Assembly: GCA_027488785.1 (NCBI GenBank)
Contig: JAIYAY010000020.1
Coordinates: forward strand, 1-34,007
Direction of reading: 5' to 3'
DNA from: Sphingomonadales bacterium
Lineage (GTDB): Bacteria; Pseudomonadota; Alphaproteobacteria; Sphingomonadales; Sphingomonadaceae
DNA: 34,007 nucleotides
In this document: positions 25,259-33,931 of the stretch, in pieces
Layout of the letters: each line of letters starts with the position of its first letter
Position numbering within the stretch: position 1 is the first letter of the stretch
Position numbers and translations under genes: made by a program
Notes under the pieces: generated by a model
Databases searched by the model: none
Seen by the model: only the letters and a program-made list of their open reading frames with translations
What the model was told of the DNA's origin: nothing

Positions 25259-26307
25259 TGCGTGGCCGGGCTTTCGGATTTGTCGCTATATTGTGTGCGA
25301 CCTGGGTCACGGCACGGATGGGATTTATCCGCATCGCCGACGTTGATAGGCCCGTCACTTCTCGTCGCAATGTTTCGGTTAACGCAATAGCGCAACCTAC
25401 CTCCCATATTGGGCAGGGACGGCCAGCAAGTCATTCGGTCGCAGAAGCCCGAAGCACCGCCAATAGGAAGCAAGGTCTCGTTTCGGCACCGGTTTTAAAG
25501 CTCGTGGAATCTATGACATTTCGTACAAACCGCAGAATGTACGCATTAAGGGGCAATGCGGGCGATTGGGTTTCTAATGACAAGGCTCTAGATCCTATAT
25601 CATCCGAAGCCATCACATTCTCCTTAGTTGAGCCCCCAAAAAAGCCCCGTTCCATGCGCCTAATCAATATATATGCGTATAGCTTCTGGCGGCAGGGTGA
25701 CGCCGCGCAGGGTGTGCTTGCCAGCGGACAATATGGCGGTAGTCAAAGCGCGTTGTTGATGACTATCCCACTGTTAGAGTTTCCGAAAGATGACAGCGTT
25801 TCGCGTTTCGCTCTAATCGGGCGGGCATCGGTTGCCCATGACGATCTGCACGCGCGTGAATGGGCGGCAGGGCTTCGCTGGCGTCCATCGGCGGCGTTTC
25901 CAGCGCAATTGTCCTTAGAACGACACTTTCGGCCAAATCGCCCCGATGCCTTCGCCGTTTTTGTATCTGGCGGACATGACGGCACTTCATTGCCCTTGGG
26001 CTTCGCGCTCGACGGATATGGACAGGCAGGCTTTGTGACCGGCAAATCCGGAGGTGGATTTGCCGACGCCCAATTGCATATATTGAGAAGCATGGCCAAC
26101 CACGGACATGCTAAGCTGGCGGCTGGCGCCGGCGCATGGGCGGGCGGGCAAAGCGACATCATGCGCATCGATATCGGGCCATCCGTCCGCGCGGGACTTC
26201 AGGCTGGTTCAAAGCAACTCCAATTAGACGCAAGCTGGCGCTTTCGCATTGCGGGCGATGCAAGGCCCGCCGATGGTCCTGCCGTCACCTTGTCCACCAG
26301 TTTCTAA
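25258..26307 (+). CDS. outer-membrane protein like the NfrA C-terminal domain
   Basis: A 349-aa protein with an N-terminal hydrophobic segment (about 5-20) consistent with a signal peptide, a low-complexity linker to about residue 85, then a beta-rich domain. Its motifs match the NfrA C-terminal domain as I remember it: YAYSFWRQGD, GQYGGSQSA (157-165), EWAAGLRWRP, LSLERHFRP, YGQAGFVTGKSG, GAGAWAGGQ, DIGPSVRAG and FRIAGDARPADGPAVTL, ending in an aromatic F as outer-membrane barrels do. E. coli NfrA is about 990 aa with TPR repeats; those are missing. Coupled to the NfrB-like gene, it is the likely export partner. Confidence 0.72.
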   Translation: MRGRAFGFVAILCATWVTARMGFIRIADVDRPVTSRRNVSVNAIAQPTSHIGQGRPASHSVAEARSTANRKQGLVSAPVLKLVESMTFRTNRRMYALRGNAGDWVSNDKALDPISSEAITFSLVEPPKKPRSMRLINIYAYSFWRQGDAAQGVLASGQYGGSQSALLMTIPLLEFPKDDSVSRFALIGRASVAHDDLHAREWAAGLRWRPSAAFPAQLSLERHFRPNRPDAFAVFVSGGHDGTSLPLGFALDGYGQAGFVTGKSGGGFADAQLHILRSMANHGHAKLAAGAGAWAGGQSDIMRIDIGPSVRAGLQAGSKQLQLDASWRFRIAGDARPADGPAVTLSTSF

Positions 26308-26358
26308 ACCCACGCCTTTATCCTGCCGTCAAATGCCGTTAGTGTCCGATTGTCGATC

Positions 26359-27273
26359 ATGGATATTTATCTTCCCATAGCCAATCTGTCGGTCAACGCG
26401 CTGGTAATCATCCTTTTGGGTGGTGGCGTCGGCGTGTTGTCGGGCATGTTCGGCGTCGGTGGTGGATTCCTAACAACACCTTTGCTCATATTCTACGGTA
26501 TCCCGCCAGCGGTGGCCGCAGCGTCCGCATCCACACAGGTGACAGGGGCAAGTGTCTCGGGCGTGTTCGCACATATGAAACGCGGCGGAGTTGATTTCCA
26601 GATGGGCGGCGTACTCGTGGTGGGCGGCATATTCGGCACAGGCACGGGTGCAGCGATATTTGAGATATTGGAAGCGCTTGGCCAGATCGATACCGTCATT
26701 AATATTCTTTATGTGCTGATGTTAGGGAGCATCGGTGGTTTGATGGCTAAGGAAAGCTTAACCAACGTCCTTGCCGTGCGCGCGGGAAAACCAGTTACCG
26801 CTGCCAAACGCCGCCACCATCCATTGGTGGCCAATTTGCCAATGCGCTGGCGTTTTTATCGCTCCGGTCTCTATATCTCGCCTATCGCGCCTTTGATATT
26901 GGGCTTCATCACGGGCATCATGACCATGCTACTTGGCGTCGGCGGCGGCTTCATCATGGTGCCCGCCATGCTTTATCTGTTGGGCATGGGCGCTCAGGTC
27001 GTGGTCGGCACATCCTTATTCCAGATTTTATTCGTCACGATAGCGTCAACGATGATGCACAGCCTGACCACTAAAGCGGTCGATATCGTGCTGGCTGTGT
27101 TCTTGCTCATCGGCAGTGTGATAGGTGCGCAAATCGGCGCGCGTCTGGCACAACGCATGCGGCCAGAATATCTGCGCCTCTTTCTCGCTGCGATCGTGCT
27201 GCTGGTCGCGATCCGCATGGCGCTTGGTTTGGGCTGGCGTCCTGATGAAATTTACACGTTGCAGGCGTTATGA
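26359..27273 (+). CDS. TauE/SafE-family permease
   Basis: A 304-aa protein with about eight membrane helices. It has the duplicated glycine motif of the family: GMFGVGGGFLTTPLL near the N-terminus and LLGVGGGFIMVPAML in the second half. TauE/SafE proteins export sulfite, sulfoacetate and related anions, or act on other organosulfur compounds; the substrate here is unknown. The ATG at 26359 is preferred over the TTG at 26350. It overlaps the following TIGR02186-type gene by 4 nt, and the two form a recurrent alphaproteobacterial pair. Confidence 0.9.
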   Translation: MDIYLPIANLSVNALVIILLGGGVGVLSGMFGVGGGFLTTPLLIFYGIPPAVAAASASTQVTGASVSGVFAHMKRGGVDFQMGGVLVVGGIFGTGTGAAIFEILEALGQIDTVINILYVLMLGSIGGLMAKESLTNVLAVRAGKPVTAAKRRHHPLVANLPMRWRFYRSGLYISPIAPLILGFITGIMTMLLGVGGGFIMVPAMLYLLGMGAQVVVGTSLFQILFVTIASTMMHSLTTKAVDIVLAVFLLIGSVIGAQIGARLAQRMRPEYLRLFLAAIVLLVAIRMALGLGWRPDEIYTLQAL

Positions 27274-28034
27274 TCCGCTTATTCGCCCTGATATTGTTTT
27301 TTCTGCCGATATCGGCAAGCGCGCAAAATTTGCCCAAATTGGTGCCTGATGTCTCGCAACGGGAAATCAATATTCAGTCGGGATTCACCGGCGCGGAAAT
27401 GCTGTTATTCGGAGCTATCATCTACCCACGTGGCGTTGTGCCTGACGGGCAAGTCGATGTTGCAGTTGTTCTGCGCGGGCCAACCCGGTCGGTGACTTTA
27501 CGGGAAAAGCAGAAAATTGCCGGCATCTGGATCAACGCCGACAGCACCGATTTCCGGTCCGTTCCCGCATATTATGCCATCGCGTCATCACGACCAGTAG
27601 ATCAAATCATTAACAGCAAAACGGCAGCGATTTACGAGCTTGGCCTTGACCGCCTGCAATTGTCGCCCAGTGGCGAGGTCAATGCTACTGAACAGCGCCG
27701 CTTTGTCGATGGACTGGTGGACTTAAATCGCCGCAACGGTCTTTTCCGCCAAGAGGCTGGTACGGTCGAAATCACCGATCAGGTGCTATATCGCGCGCGC
27801 CTCAACATTCCATCTAGTGTGCCCGTCGGTGTCTACACTGCGGAAACTTTGCTCATCCGCGATGGCCGGGTGATTGTAGCCGACGACAATGTCGAAGTCC
27901 GGATACGCAAAACCGGGTTCGAACAATTGGTCACCGTTTTGGCACAGGACTATGCGCTGTTTTATGGCGCAATGGCAGTGCTTGTCTCGTTGCTGCTCGG
28001 TTGGTTTGCCGGATTTATATTCAACCGGCTATAG
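27270..28034 (+). CDS. TIGR02186-family membrane protein
   Basis: A 254-aa protein with a cleavable-looking signal peptide (LFALILFFLPISASAQ), a periplasmic domain of about 200 residues, and one C-terminal membrane helix (about 228-250). It shows the family opening LVPDVSQREINIQSGFTGAEMLLFGAI and RGPTRSVTLREKQKIAGIWIN. The family is described only as membrane proteins found with TauE-type permeases; I infer a periplasmic accessory of that permease. Its ATG overlaps the permease stop by 4 nt. Convergent with metH 42 nt downstream. Confidence 0.82.
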   Translation: MIRLFALILFFLPISASAQNLPKLVPDVSQREINIQSGFTGAEMLLFGAIIYPRGVVPDGQVDVAVVLRGPTRSVTLREKQKIAGIWINADSTDFRSVPAYYAIASSRPVDQIINSKTAAIYELGLDRLQLSPSGEVNATEQRRFVDGLVDLNRRNGLFRQEAGTVEITDQVLYRARLNIPSSVPVGVYTAETLLIRDGRVIVADDNVEVRIRKTGFEQLVTVLAQDYALFYGAMAVLVSLLLGWFAGFIFNRL

Positions 28035-28076
28035 GCCATTGCTGATGCGCGCGTAGGGTCAAGACCACGTAACTTC

Positions 28077-30701
28077 TCACTCGTTGAGATTGGGCCGTAA
28101 ATATTGCCGTGCACGATCAAGGTCCAGCCCACGCCGCGCTGCGTAATCCGACACTTGATCTTCGCCAATGCGCGCGACACCAAAATATTCAGATTGCGGG
28201 TGGCCGAAATATAGGCCGCTCACAGCTGCTGTCGGCAACATGGCAAAGCTTTCTGTCAAAGTAATGCCTGTTTGATGCGTCGCATCCAACAAGTCGAACA
28301 AGGTCGGCTTCAGACTATGGTCCGGACAGGCAGGATAGCCGGGTGCAGGCCGAATGCCACGATACTCTTCGCGGTTCAGGGCCTCGGACGTGAATTGTTC
28401 ATCGGGGGCATAGCCCCATAATTCCTTGCGGACATGTTCGTGCATCCGCTCGGCAAAGGCCTCCGCCAAGCGGTCCGCCAGCGCCTTCAGCATGATGTCC
28501 GAATAATCGTCCATATTTTCTTTGAACCCAGCCAAATGCATCTCGATGCCGTGACCCGCGGTCACTGCAAATCCGCCAATCCAGTCGCCATCGCGGCTGA
28601 TGAAATCGGCCAGGCACATGTTCGCTTTGCCTTCGCGCTTGGCGATTTGCTGGCGCAAAAACGGTAAACGAACATGCGCCTCCGTCTTGTCGCAATAAAC
28701 AAGCACATCATCGCCATCGCGCGAACAGGGCCACAGGCCCGCAACGCCTTTGGCGCGAAGCCATTTTTCATGGATGATCTTGTCGAGCATCGCATTGGCA
28801 TCGGCAAATAGGCTGGTCGCGCTTTCGCCGACAATTTCATCGGTCAAAATCGCCGGATAATTGCCATGCAATTCCCACGCGCGGAAAAACGGGGTCCAGT
28901 CGATATACTTGCGTAGGTCCGCCAAGTCCCAATCATCATAAACGTGGACACCTGGCTTTTGCGGTGCCGCTGGCTTTAAACTTTCGTCAATTTCAAAGGC
29001 ATTGGCGCGCGCTTCTTCAAGTGTGGCGAGCGGCTTTGCCGTCTTGCCAGCGCGAGCATCGCGGATATGGCTATATTCGGCGCGGGTGTCGGCCACGAAC
29101 TTGTCCGCCATACTGTCGCTCACCAATGTGCCCGCAACCCCGACCGCGCGCGAGGCGTCGAGCACATGGATAACTGGACCGGAATAGACGGGTTCAATGC
29201 GCAAGGCCGTATGCGTTTTCGACGTGGTTGCGCCGCCAATCATCAGCGGCATCGACATGCCCGCTTTTTCCATTTCCTCGGCAACGGTCACCATTTCGTC
29301 AAGCGAAGGGGTAATAAGGCCCGACAGCCCGATCATATCGGCATCATGTTCGACCGCCGCTTGCAGGATCGTCGGCCACGGCACCATGACGCCCAGATCC
29401 ACAATCTCAAAGCCATTGCACTGAAGCACAACGCCGACGATATTCTTGCCAATATCATGCACGTCGCCCTTCACGGTCGCCATGATGATCTTGCCCTTGC
29501 CCTTGGCACCTGCCTCTTTTTCGGCCTCAATATACGGGAAGAGATGCGCCACCGCTTTCTTCATGACGCGCGCTGACTTCACCACTTGCGGCAGGAACAT
29601 GCGGCCTGATCCGAACAGATCGCCCACGACATTCATGCCGTCCATCAAAGGCCCTTCAATAACCTGTATGGGCCGACCACCCGCAGATTTTACGGCAAGC
29701 CGCGCTTCTTCGGTGTCCTCGACGATATGCGCATCAATACCTTTGACCAAAGCATGTTCCAACCTTTTGGTCACAGGCCAGCCACGCCATTCCGCCTCCG
29801 CCTTTTCCTGCGCGACATCGGTCCCCCGATATTTCTCGGCCAAGGCGATCAAGCGCTCGGTCGCATCCGGATCGCGGTTGAGGATAACATCTTCGCAAGC
29901 AACGCGCAGTTCAGGGTCAATGTCATCATAAATATCAAGCTGCCCCGCGTTAACGATGGCCATATCAAGCCCTGCAGGGATAGCATGATAGAGAAATATA
30001 GAGTGCATCGCGCGCCGCACGGGTTCGTTGCCACGGAAGCTGAACGACAGGTTCGAAAGCCCGCCCGAATAATGCGCATGCGGACAAAGGACGCGGAGTT
30101 CCTTTATCGCCTCGATAAAGTCGACGCCGTAATTATTATGCTCCTCAATCCCCGTTGCTACCGCAAAGATATTGGGATCGAAAATGATGTCCTCCGGCGG
30201 AAAGCCGATGCCGATCAGTAGGTCGTAAGCGCGTTTGCAAATCTCAACCTTGCGGGCTTGCGTGTCGGCTTGGCCGGTTTCATCGAACGCCATGACCACA
30301 ACCGCTGCACCATAAGCCATGCATAAACGCGCATGATGCAGGAACGCCTCTTCGCCTTCCTTCATGGATATCGAATTGACGATGGGCTTGCCCGAAACGC
30401 ATTTCAACCCGGCCTCGATCACGCTCCATTTGGAACTATCGATCATTAACGGCACGCGGGCGATATCGGGTTCTGCAGCGATACGCTTAATGAAGGTTGT
30501 CATCGCTTCATGCGCGTCCAGCAGGCCTTCATCCATGTTAATGTCGATAATCTGCGCACCATTCTCGACCTGGTCGCGCGCCACCTCAACGGCAGCTTCA
30601 TAATCGCCTGCGAGGATCAGCTTTTTGAACTTGGCACTGCCAGTGACATTGGTGCGCTCGCCGATATTGACGAAGCGGGAAGAGGAAGTGGTGGGGGACA
30701 T
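28077..30701 (-). CDS. metH: methionine synthase, folate/B12/reactivation modules
   Basis: The C-terminal three modules of cobalamin-dependent methionine synthase as a separate 874-aa protein. The pterin-binding module opens [20 protein letters not shown]. The cobalamin module has [12 protein letters not shown] with axial ligand His415, and [13 protein letters not shown]. The AdoMet reactivation module ends with [16 protein letters not shown]. The homocysteine module is encoded by the gene just upstream, 21 nt away. Together the two polypeptides (348 + 874 aa) are about the length of single-chain E. coli MetH. The split lies exactly between the homocysteine and folate barrels, so it is a natural domain boundary, not a frameshift. 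Confidence 0.94.
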   Translation of the reverse strand: MSPTTSSSRFVNIGERTNVTGSAKFKKLILAGDYEAAVEVARDQVENGAQIIDINMDEGLLDAHEAMTTFIKRIAAEPDIARVPLMIDSSKWSVIEAGLKCVSGKPIVNSISMKEGEEAFLHHARLCMAYGAAVVVMAFDETGQADTQARKVEICKRAYDLLIGIGFPPEDIIFDPNIFAVATGIEEHNNYGVDFIEAIKELRVLCPHAHYSGGLSNLSFSFRGNEPVRRAMHSIFLYHAIPAGLDMAIVNAGQLDIYDDIDPELRVACEDVILNRDPDATERLIALAEKYRGTDVAQEKAEAEWRGWPVTKRLEHALVKGIDAHIVEDTEEARLAVKSAGGRPIQVIEGPLMDGMNVVGDLFGSGRMFLPQVVKSARVMKKAVAHLFPYIEAEKEAGAKGKGKIIMATVKGDVHDIGKNIVGVVLQCNGFEIVDLGVMVPWPTILQAAVEHDADMIGLSGLITPSLDEMVTVAEEMEKAGMSMPLMIGGATTSKTHTALRIEPVYSGPVIHVLDASRAVGVAGTLVSDSMADKFVADTRAEYSHIRDARAGKTAKPLATLEEARANAFEIDESLKPAAPQKPGVHVYDDWDLADLRKYIDWTPFFRAWELHGNYPAILTDEIVGESATSLFADANAMLDKIIHEKWLRAKGVAGLWPCSRDGDDVLVYCDKTEAHVRLPFLRQQIAKREGKANMCLADFISRDGDWIGGFAVTAGHGIEMHLAGFKENMDDYSDIMLKALADRLAEAFAERMHEHVRKELWGYAPDEQFTSEALNREEYRGIRPAPGYPACPDHSLKPTLFDLLDATHQTGITLTESFAMLPTAAVSGLYFGHPQSEYFGVARIGEDQVSDYAARRGLDLDRARQYLRPNLNE

Positions 30702-30722
30702 TTTTGTTCTGCTTTATAAGGT

Positions 30723-31769
30723 TCAGGCGGCCATGACGAAGGGTTCGAGCCCAGCCAGTCGGGTCACAATATCCGCCGTGGGAATGGAACGTGGCGCACG
30801 GTCCGCAACTGCCTTGGCGATTGCGGCGATATGCGCAGGGGTTGTGCCGCAGCAACCGCCGATAACATTTACCAGACCATCGTCGAGCCATTGGCCAATT
30901 AATTGTGCCGTGGTTTCCGGCAGTTCATCATATTCGGCCAAGTCATTGGGTAGACCTGCATTGGGATAGGCCATCACAAGCGTGTCAGCCTGCTTGGACA
31001 ATGCGGCCAGATGCGGACGCAAAAGGTCTGCACCAAAAGAGCAATTCAGCCCGATGGTCAGCGGTTTGACATGTCGGATCGCGGCCCAGAATGCTTCTAC
31101 CGTATGGCCTGACAGATTTCGGCCAGCCATGTCTGTGATGGTCATGGATATCATCAATGGCACATCGCGGCCAGATGCAGAGGCAGCCTCTTGCGCTGCC
31201 ATTGCGGCGCATTTGGCGTTGAGGGTGTCGAAAATGGTTTCAATCAAAAGGAAATCGACGCCACCTTCGATCAGCGCGTCGCATTGCTCCCGATAGACAT
31301 CTTTCAAATAGTCGAAGTCTATCTCACGATAGCCAGGGTCATTGACATCGGGTGACAAGGACAGGGTTTTGTTGGTCGGGCCAATCGATCCGGCGACAAA
31401 CCGTTTTATGCCGTCCTTCGCCTCAGCCGCTTCGCAGCAGGCCCGCGCCAGTTTGGCAGATTCCATATTTAGCTGCCGGACCAGATGCTCACATCCATAA
31501 TCGGCCATGCTAATTTTTGTTGCACTGAACGTGTTGGTCTCGATCATATCGGCACCCGCATCCAAATAGGCGCTGTGGATGGCGCTCACGACATCGGGCC
31601 GCGTGATCGACAATAGGTCATTATTGCCCTTTTGATCATGCGTCAGTTCAAGCGTGCCGCGATAATCGGCCTCAGACAATTTATAGCCTTGGATCGCGGT
31701 GCCATAGCCACCGTCGAAAACCAATATCTGTTGCGCCGCACGGGCGACAAAGGCTTCACGCGCGCTCAT
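30723..31769 (-). CDS. metH: methionine synthase, homocysteine-binding module
   Basis: A 348-aa homocysteine S-methyltransferase barrel, the N-terminal module of MetH. It has [11 protein letters not shown] near the start, [13 protein letters not shown], and the three zinc-binding cysteines in [11 protein letters not shown] and [13 protein letters not shown]. It receives the methyl group from the cobalamin module made by the next gene. The ATG at 31769 overlaps the metF stop by 4 nt. An in-frame start at 31898 would lie deep inside metF and is rejected. I give the same gene symbol as the downstream part because together they make one enzyme. Confidence 0.93.
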   Translation of the reverse strand: MSAREAFVARAAQQILVFDGGYGTAIQGYKLSEADYRGTLELTHDQKGNNDLLSITRPDVVSAIHSAYLDAGADMIETNTFSATKISMADYGCEHLVRQLNMESAKLARACCEAAEAKDGIKRFVAGSIGPTNKTLSLSPDVNDPGYREIDFDYLKDVYREQCDALIEGGVDFLLIETIFDTLNAKCAAMAAQEAASASGRDVPLMISMTITDMAGRNLSGHTVEAFWAAIRHVKPLTIGLNCSFGADLLRPHLAALSKQADTLVMAYPNAGLPNDLAEYDELPETTAQLIGQWLDDGLVNVIGGCCGTTPAHIAAIAKAVADRAPRSIPTADIVTRLAGLEPFVMAA

Positions 31770-32707
31770 GCTGCAGCCTTTTGCGCTACAGCGGCGGGAC
31801 GCTTGCCCAGCAAATGGCAAATCGCGTACGATAGCTCGGCGCGGTTCAGGGTGTAGAAGTGAAATTCTCGAACGCCGCCCGCATATAATTTCCGGCACAT
31901 TTCTGCCGAAACCGTGGCGGCCACCAATTGCCTGGCGGACGGATGATCATCCAATCCATTAAACACATCCGCCATCCAATCAGGTATCGCGGTGCCCGTC
32001 ATGTGCGACATGCGGGTAATCGCGGCGAAGTTCGAAACAGGCATGATGCCCGGCACGATCTCGGCATCAATCCCCGCCGCCGCAACCGCATCGCGGAAAC
32101 GGAAGAATGTTTCGGGTTCAAAAAAGAATTGCGTAATCGCGCGGCTCGCGCCGGAATCTAGCTTGCGCTTGAGAAAATCAATGTCTGCCGCAGCCGACAA
32201 GGCCTCTGGATGGGTTTCTGGATAGGCGCTGACCGAAATTTCAAACGGGTGCAGCTTTCGCAACCCTTCCACCAGCTCCGCTGCACTGGCGTAGCCGTCG
32301 GGATGTGGCACAAATTGGCCGTCAGAGTTAGGCGCGTCCCCGCGCAGTGCAACGATATGGCGAACCCCCGCCTCCCAATAAGCGTTAGCGACATCGGCAA
32401 TTTCACCCTTGGATGCCTCGACGCAGGTCAAATGTGCGGCTGCCGGAATAGCGGTCTCGCGGGCGATGCGCGCCACGGTGTTATGCGTGCGTTCGCGGGT
32501 TGTGCCACCTGCACCATAAGTGACCGAGACAAAGCGCGGACCAAGCGGCGCGAGCGTCACGACCGAATCCCATAACTGCTCTTCCATCTTCACCGTTTTG
32601 GGCGGAAAAAATTCGAAACTGATTTCACAATCGCCAGGAAGCCCCGCGAAAAGCGGCGAGGCAACTGCCCGGCTGGCCTCCTGCATCTGTGCAAGTGGGA
32701 GAATCAT
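31766..32707 (-). CDS. metF: 5,10-methylenetetrahydrofolate reductase
   Basis: FAD enzyme that makes 5-methyltetrahydrofolate, the methyl donor for methionine synthase. The 313-aa protein has the family opening ISFEFFPPKTVKMEEQLW, SVTYGAGGTTRERTH, AHLTCVEASKGEI, IVALRGDAPN and ITQFFFEPETFFRFRD. It overlaps both neighbours by 4 nt (regulator upstream, metH homocysteine module downstream), so the methyl-cycle genes are translationally coupled in pathway order. Confidence 0.97.
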   Translation of the reverse strand: MILPLAQMQEASRAVASPLFAGLPGDCEISFEFFPPKTVKMEEQLWDSVVTLAPLGPRFVSVTYGAGGTTRERTHNTVARIARETAIPAAAHLTCVEASKGEIADVANAYWEAGVRHIVALRGDAPNSDGQFVPHPDGYASAAELVEGLRKLHPFEISVSAYPETHPEALSAAADIDFLKRKLDSGASRAITQFFFEPETFFRFRDAVAAAGIDAEIVPGIMPVSNFAAITRMSHMTGTAIPDWMADVFNGLDDHPSARQLVAATVSAEMCRKLYAGGVREFHFYTLNRAELSYAICHLLGKRPAAVAQKAAA

Positions 32708-33702
32708 GAGACGATCCTTAAATTGTTTTTTGGGTTGAGATTATGTGTGGGACGCGATTGCTGGGCCGAGAGCTTTTCGCCCATCCAGAGTTTGACCACC
32801 AAAGCGCCTGCCTCAAGCGCGGTTTGATGCACCATCTGCAGGCCGTGACTATGAAATGCCTTTTTCATGAAGTCATCCGAAAAGCCAAGCCGAGCGTGGG
32901 CATGCACCGTGCGCAATTCTTCCAGATCATGCGCGGCGAAATCAACGATGACCAGCCGTCCACCCGGCGCAAGCGTGCGGATCGCTTCGGCAATGACGGC
33001 TTCGGGATGCTGCGCATAATGCAAGACTTGGTGAAAGATGACCGTGTCAAATTCACCATCCGCGACGGGTAGCATGTTGAAGTCACCAAGCTTGATATCA
33101 ACCTTATTGGCGATTTCGGGACTTAAGTTAGCAATTTTCGCGCGGGCAAGCCGCAGCATTTCGGGGCTGCTATCTATCGCCACCAGTCGACTAGAATCGG
33201 CCGCAAACAACTCAACAATGCGCCCGGTGCCTGTGCCCACATCAAGGACTTGGCCTAAGGGGGCGCTATGCAGAACTTGCGCTAGACGCGCCTCAACTTC
33301 CGAATCGGCAATGTGCAATGATCTGAGCGAATCCCACTCATCAGCATGCGCCGCAAAATATTGCGCCGCCATGTTGGTGCGTGCGTTGCGGACTTCATCC
33401 AGTCGAAGCAGGTCCCGCTGGAACGCCTTTGCCTGCGACACATCGGCCTCTGCCAATAAAGATGCGAGCGAGCTATCGGTTAACATCCCACTAGGCCTTA
33501 AGAATACCCAGCTCCCCTCCTTGCGACGCTCCAAAAGCCCGGCCTCATCCAGGATCCGGATATGCCGTGAAACGCGGGGCTGGCTCTGGTCGAGTATCTG
33601 GACCAATTCGCCTACAGATAGCTCGAGCCGACGCACTAGAAACACGATTCGTAGCCGTGTAGGGTCGGCTAAAGCCCGCATGATGTTTAACAAATTGATC
33701 AT
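32704..33702 (-). CDS. ArsR-type regulator fused to SAM-dependent methyltransferase domain
   Basis: A 332-aa fusion. Residues 1-85 form an ArsR winged helix (DPTRLRIVFLVRRLELSVGELV, QPRVSRHIRILDEAGLLERR). Residues about 140-260 form a class I methyltransferase fold with motif I VLDVGTGTG (152-160), the acidic IDSSPEML, and LAPGGRLVIVDF. The metal-binding ELCVC motif of arsenic sensors is absent. Position at the head of the metF-metH operon fits the SahR idea, a regulator sensing S-adenosylhomocysteine through a methyltransferase fold; this is inference. The ATG at 33702 is nearly leaderless relative to the predicted promoter; an ATG at 33681 is the alternative. Confidence 0.85.
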   Translation of the reverse strand: MINLLNIMRALADPTRLRIVFLVRRLELSVGELVQILDQSQPRVSRHIRILDEAGLLERRKEGSWVFLRPSGMLTDSSLASLLAEADVSQAKAFQRDLLRLDEVRNARTNMAAQYFAAHADEWDSLRSLHIADSEVEARLAQVLHSAPLGQVLDVGTGTGRIVELFAADSSRLVAIDSSPEMLRLARAKIANLSPEIANKVDIKLGDFNMLPVADGEFDTVIFHQVLHYAQHPEAVIAEAIRTLAPGGRLVIVDFAAHDLEELRTVHAHARLGFSDDFMKKAFHSHGLQMVHQTALEAGALVVKLWMGEKLSAQQSRPTHNLNPKNNLRIVS

Positions 33703-33710
33703 TTGGTGTG

Positions 33711-33739
33711 GATATAAAGAATTCTTTATATCAAGTCAA
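33711..33739 (-). promoter_or_regulatory. promoter and perfect palindromic operator of the met operon
   Basis: On the minus strand TTGACT (33734-33739), a spacer of exactly 17 nt and TATATC (33711-33716). A perfect 22-bp palindrome (33711-33732; half-site GATATAAAGAA) covers the -10 and most of the spacer. It lies 8 bp before the regulator's ATG. This is the position and symmetry expected of an operator bound by the dimeric ArsR-type protein encoded directly downstream. Confidence 0.75.
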
Positions 33740-33864
33740 TCCGCACAAATTCGCCATATTTTCTACCGTTATAGTAGACATAAGCCCCAAACAGCCATGT
33801 AACATTCTGCCGAAATGAAAAAGCGCATTGCCAGCGAATTATGAACGGGCTAGAGGGCGTTTCG

Positions 33865-33895
33865 CAGGCAAGCTGCAATTCTTGCAACGTGCCTG
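33865..33895 (+). promoter_or_regulatory. hairpin in the leader of the 33932 lipoprotein gene
   Basis: CAGGCA-AGC-TGCAA-TTC-TTGCA-ACG-TGCCTG: two perfect stems of 6 and 5 bp separated by a symmetric 3-nt internal loop, with a TTC loop. It ends 36 nt before the ATG and is followed by AGGTTTTC. It could be a 5'-UTR structure or the terminator of a short upstream RNA; the T-tract is short. Confidence 0.4.
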
Positions 33896-33931
33896 TCAGG
33901 TTTTCATAAGTTTTGCTAGGGGGTTTCCCAT

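Noticed and set aside
31770-31898. Start of the metH homocysteine module at 31898.
   Set aside because: It would overlap metF by over 130 nt; the ATG at 31769 gives the normal family start and a 4-nt overlap.
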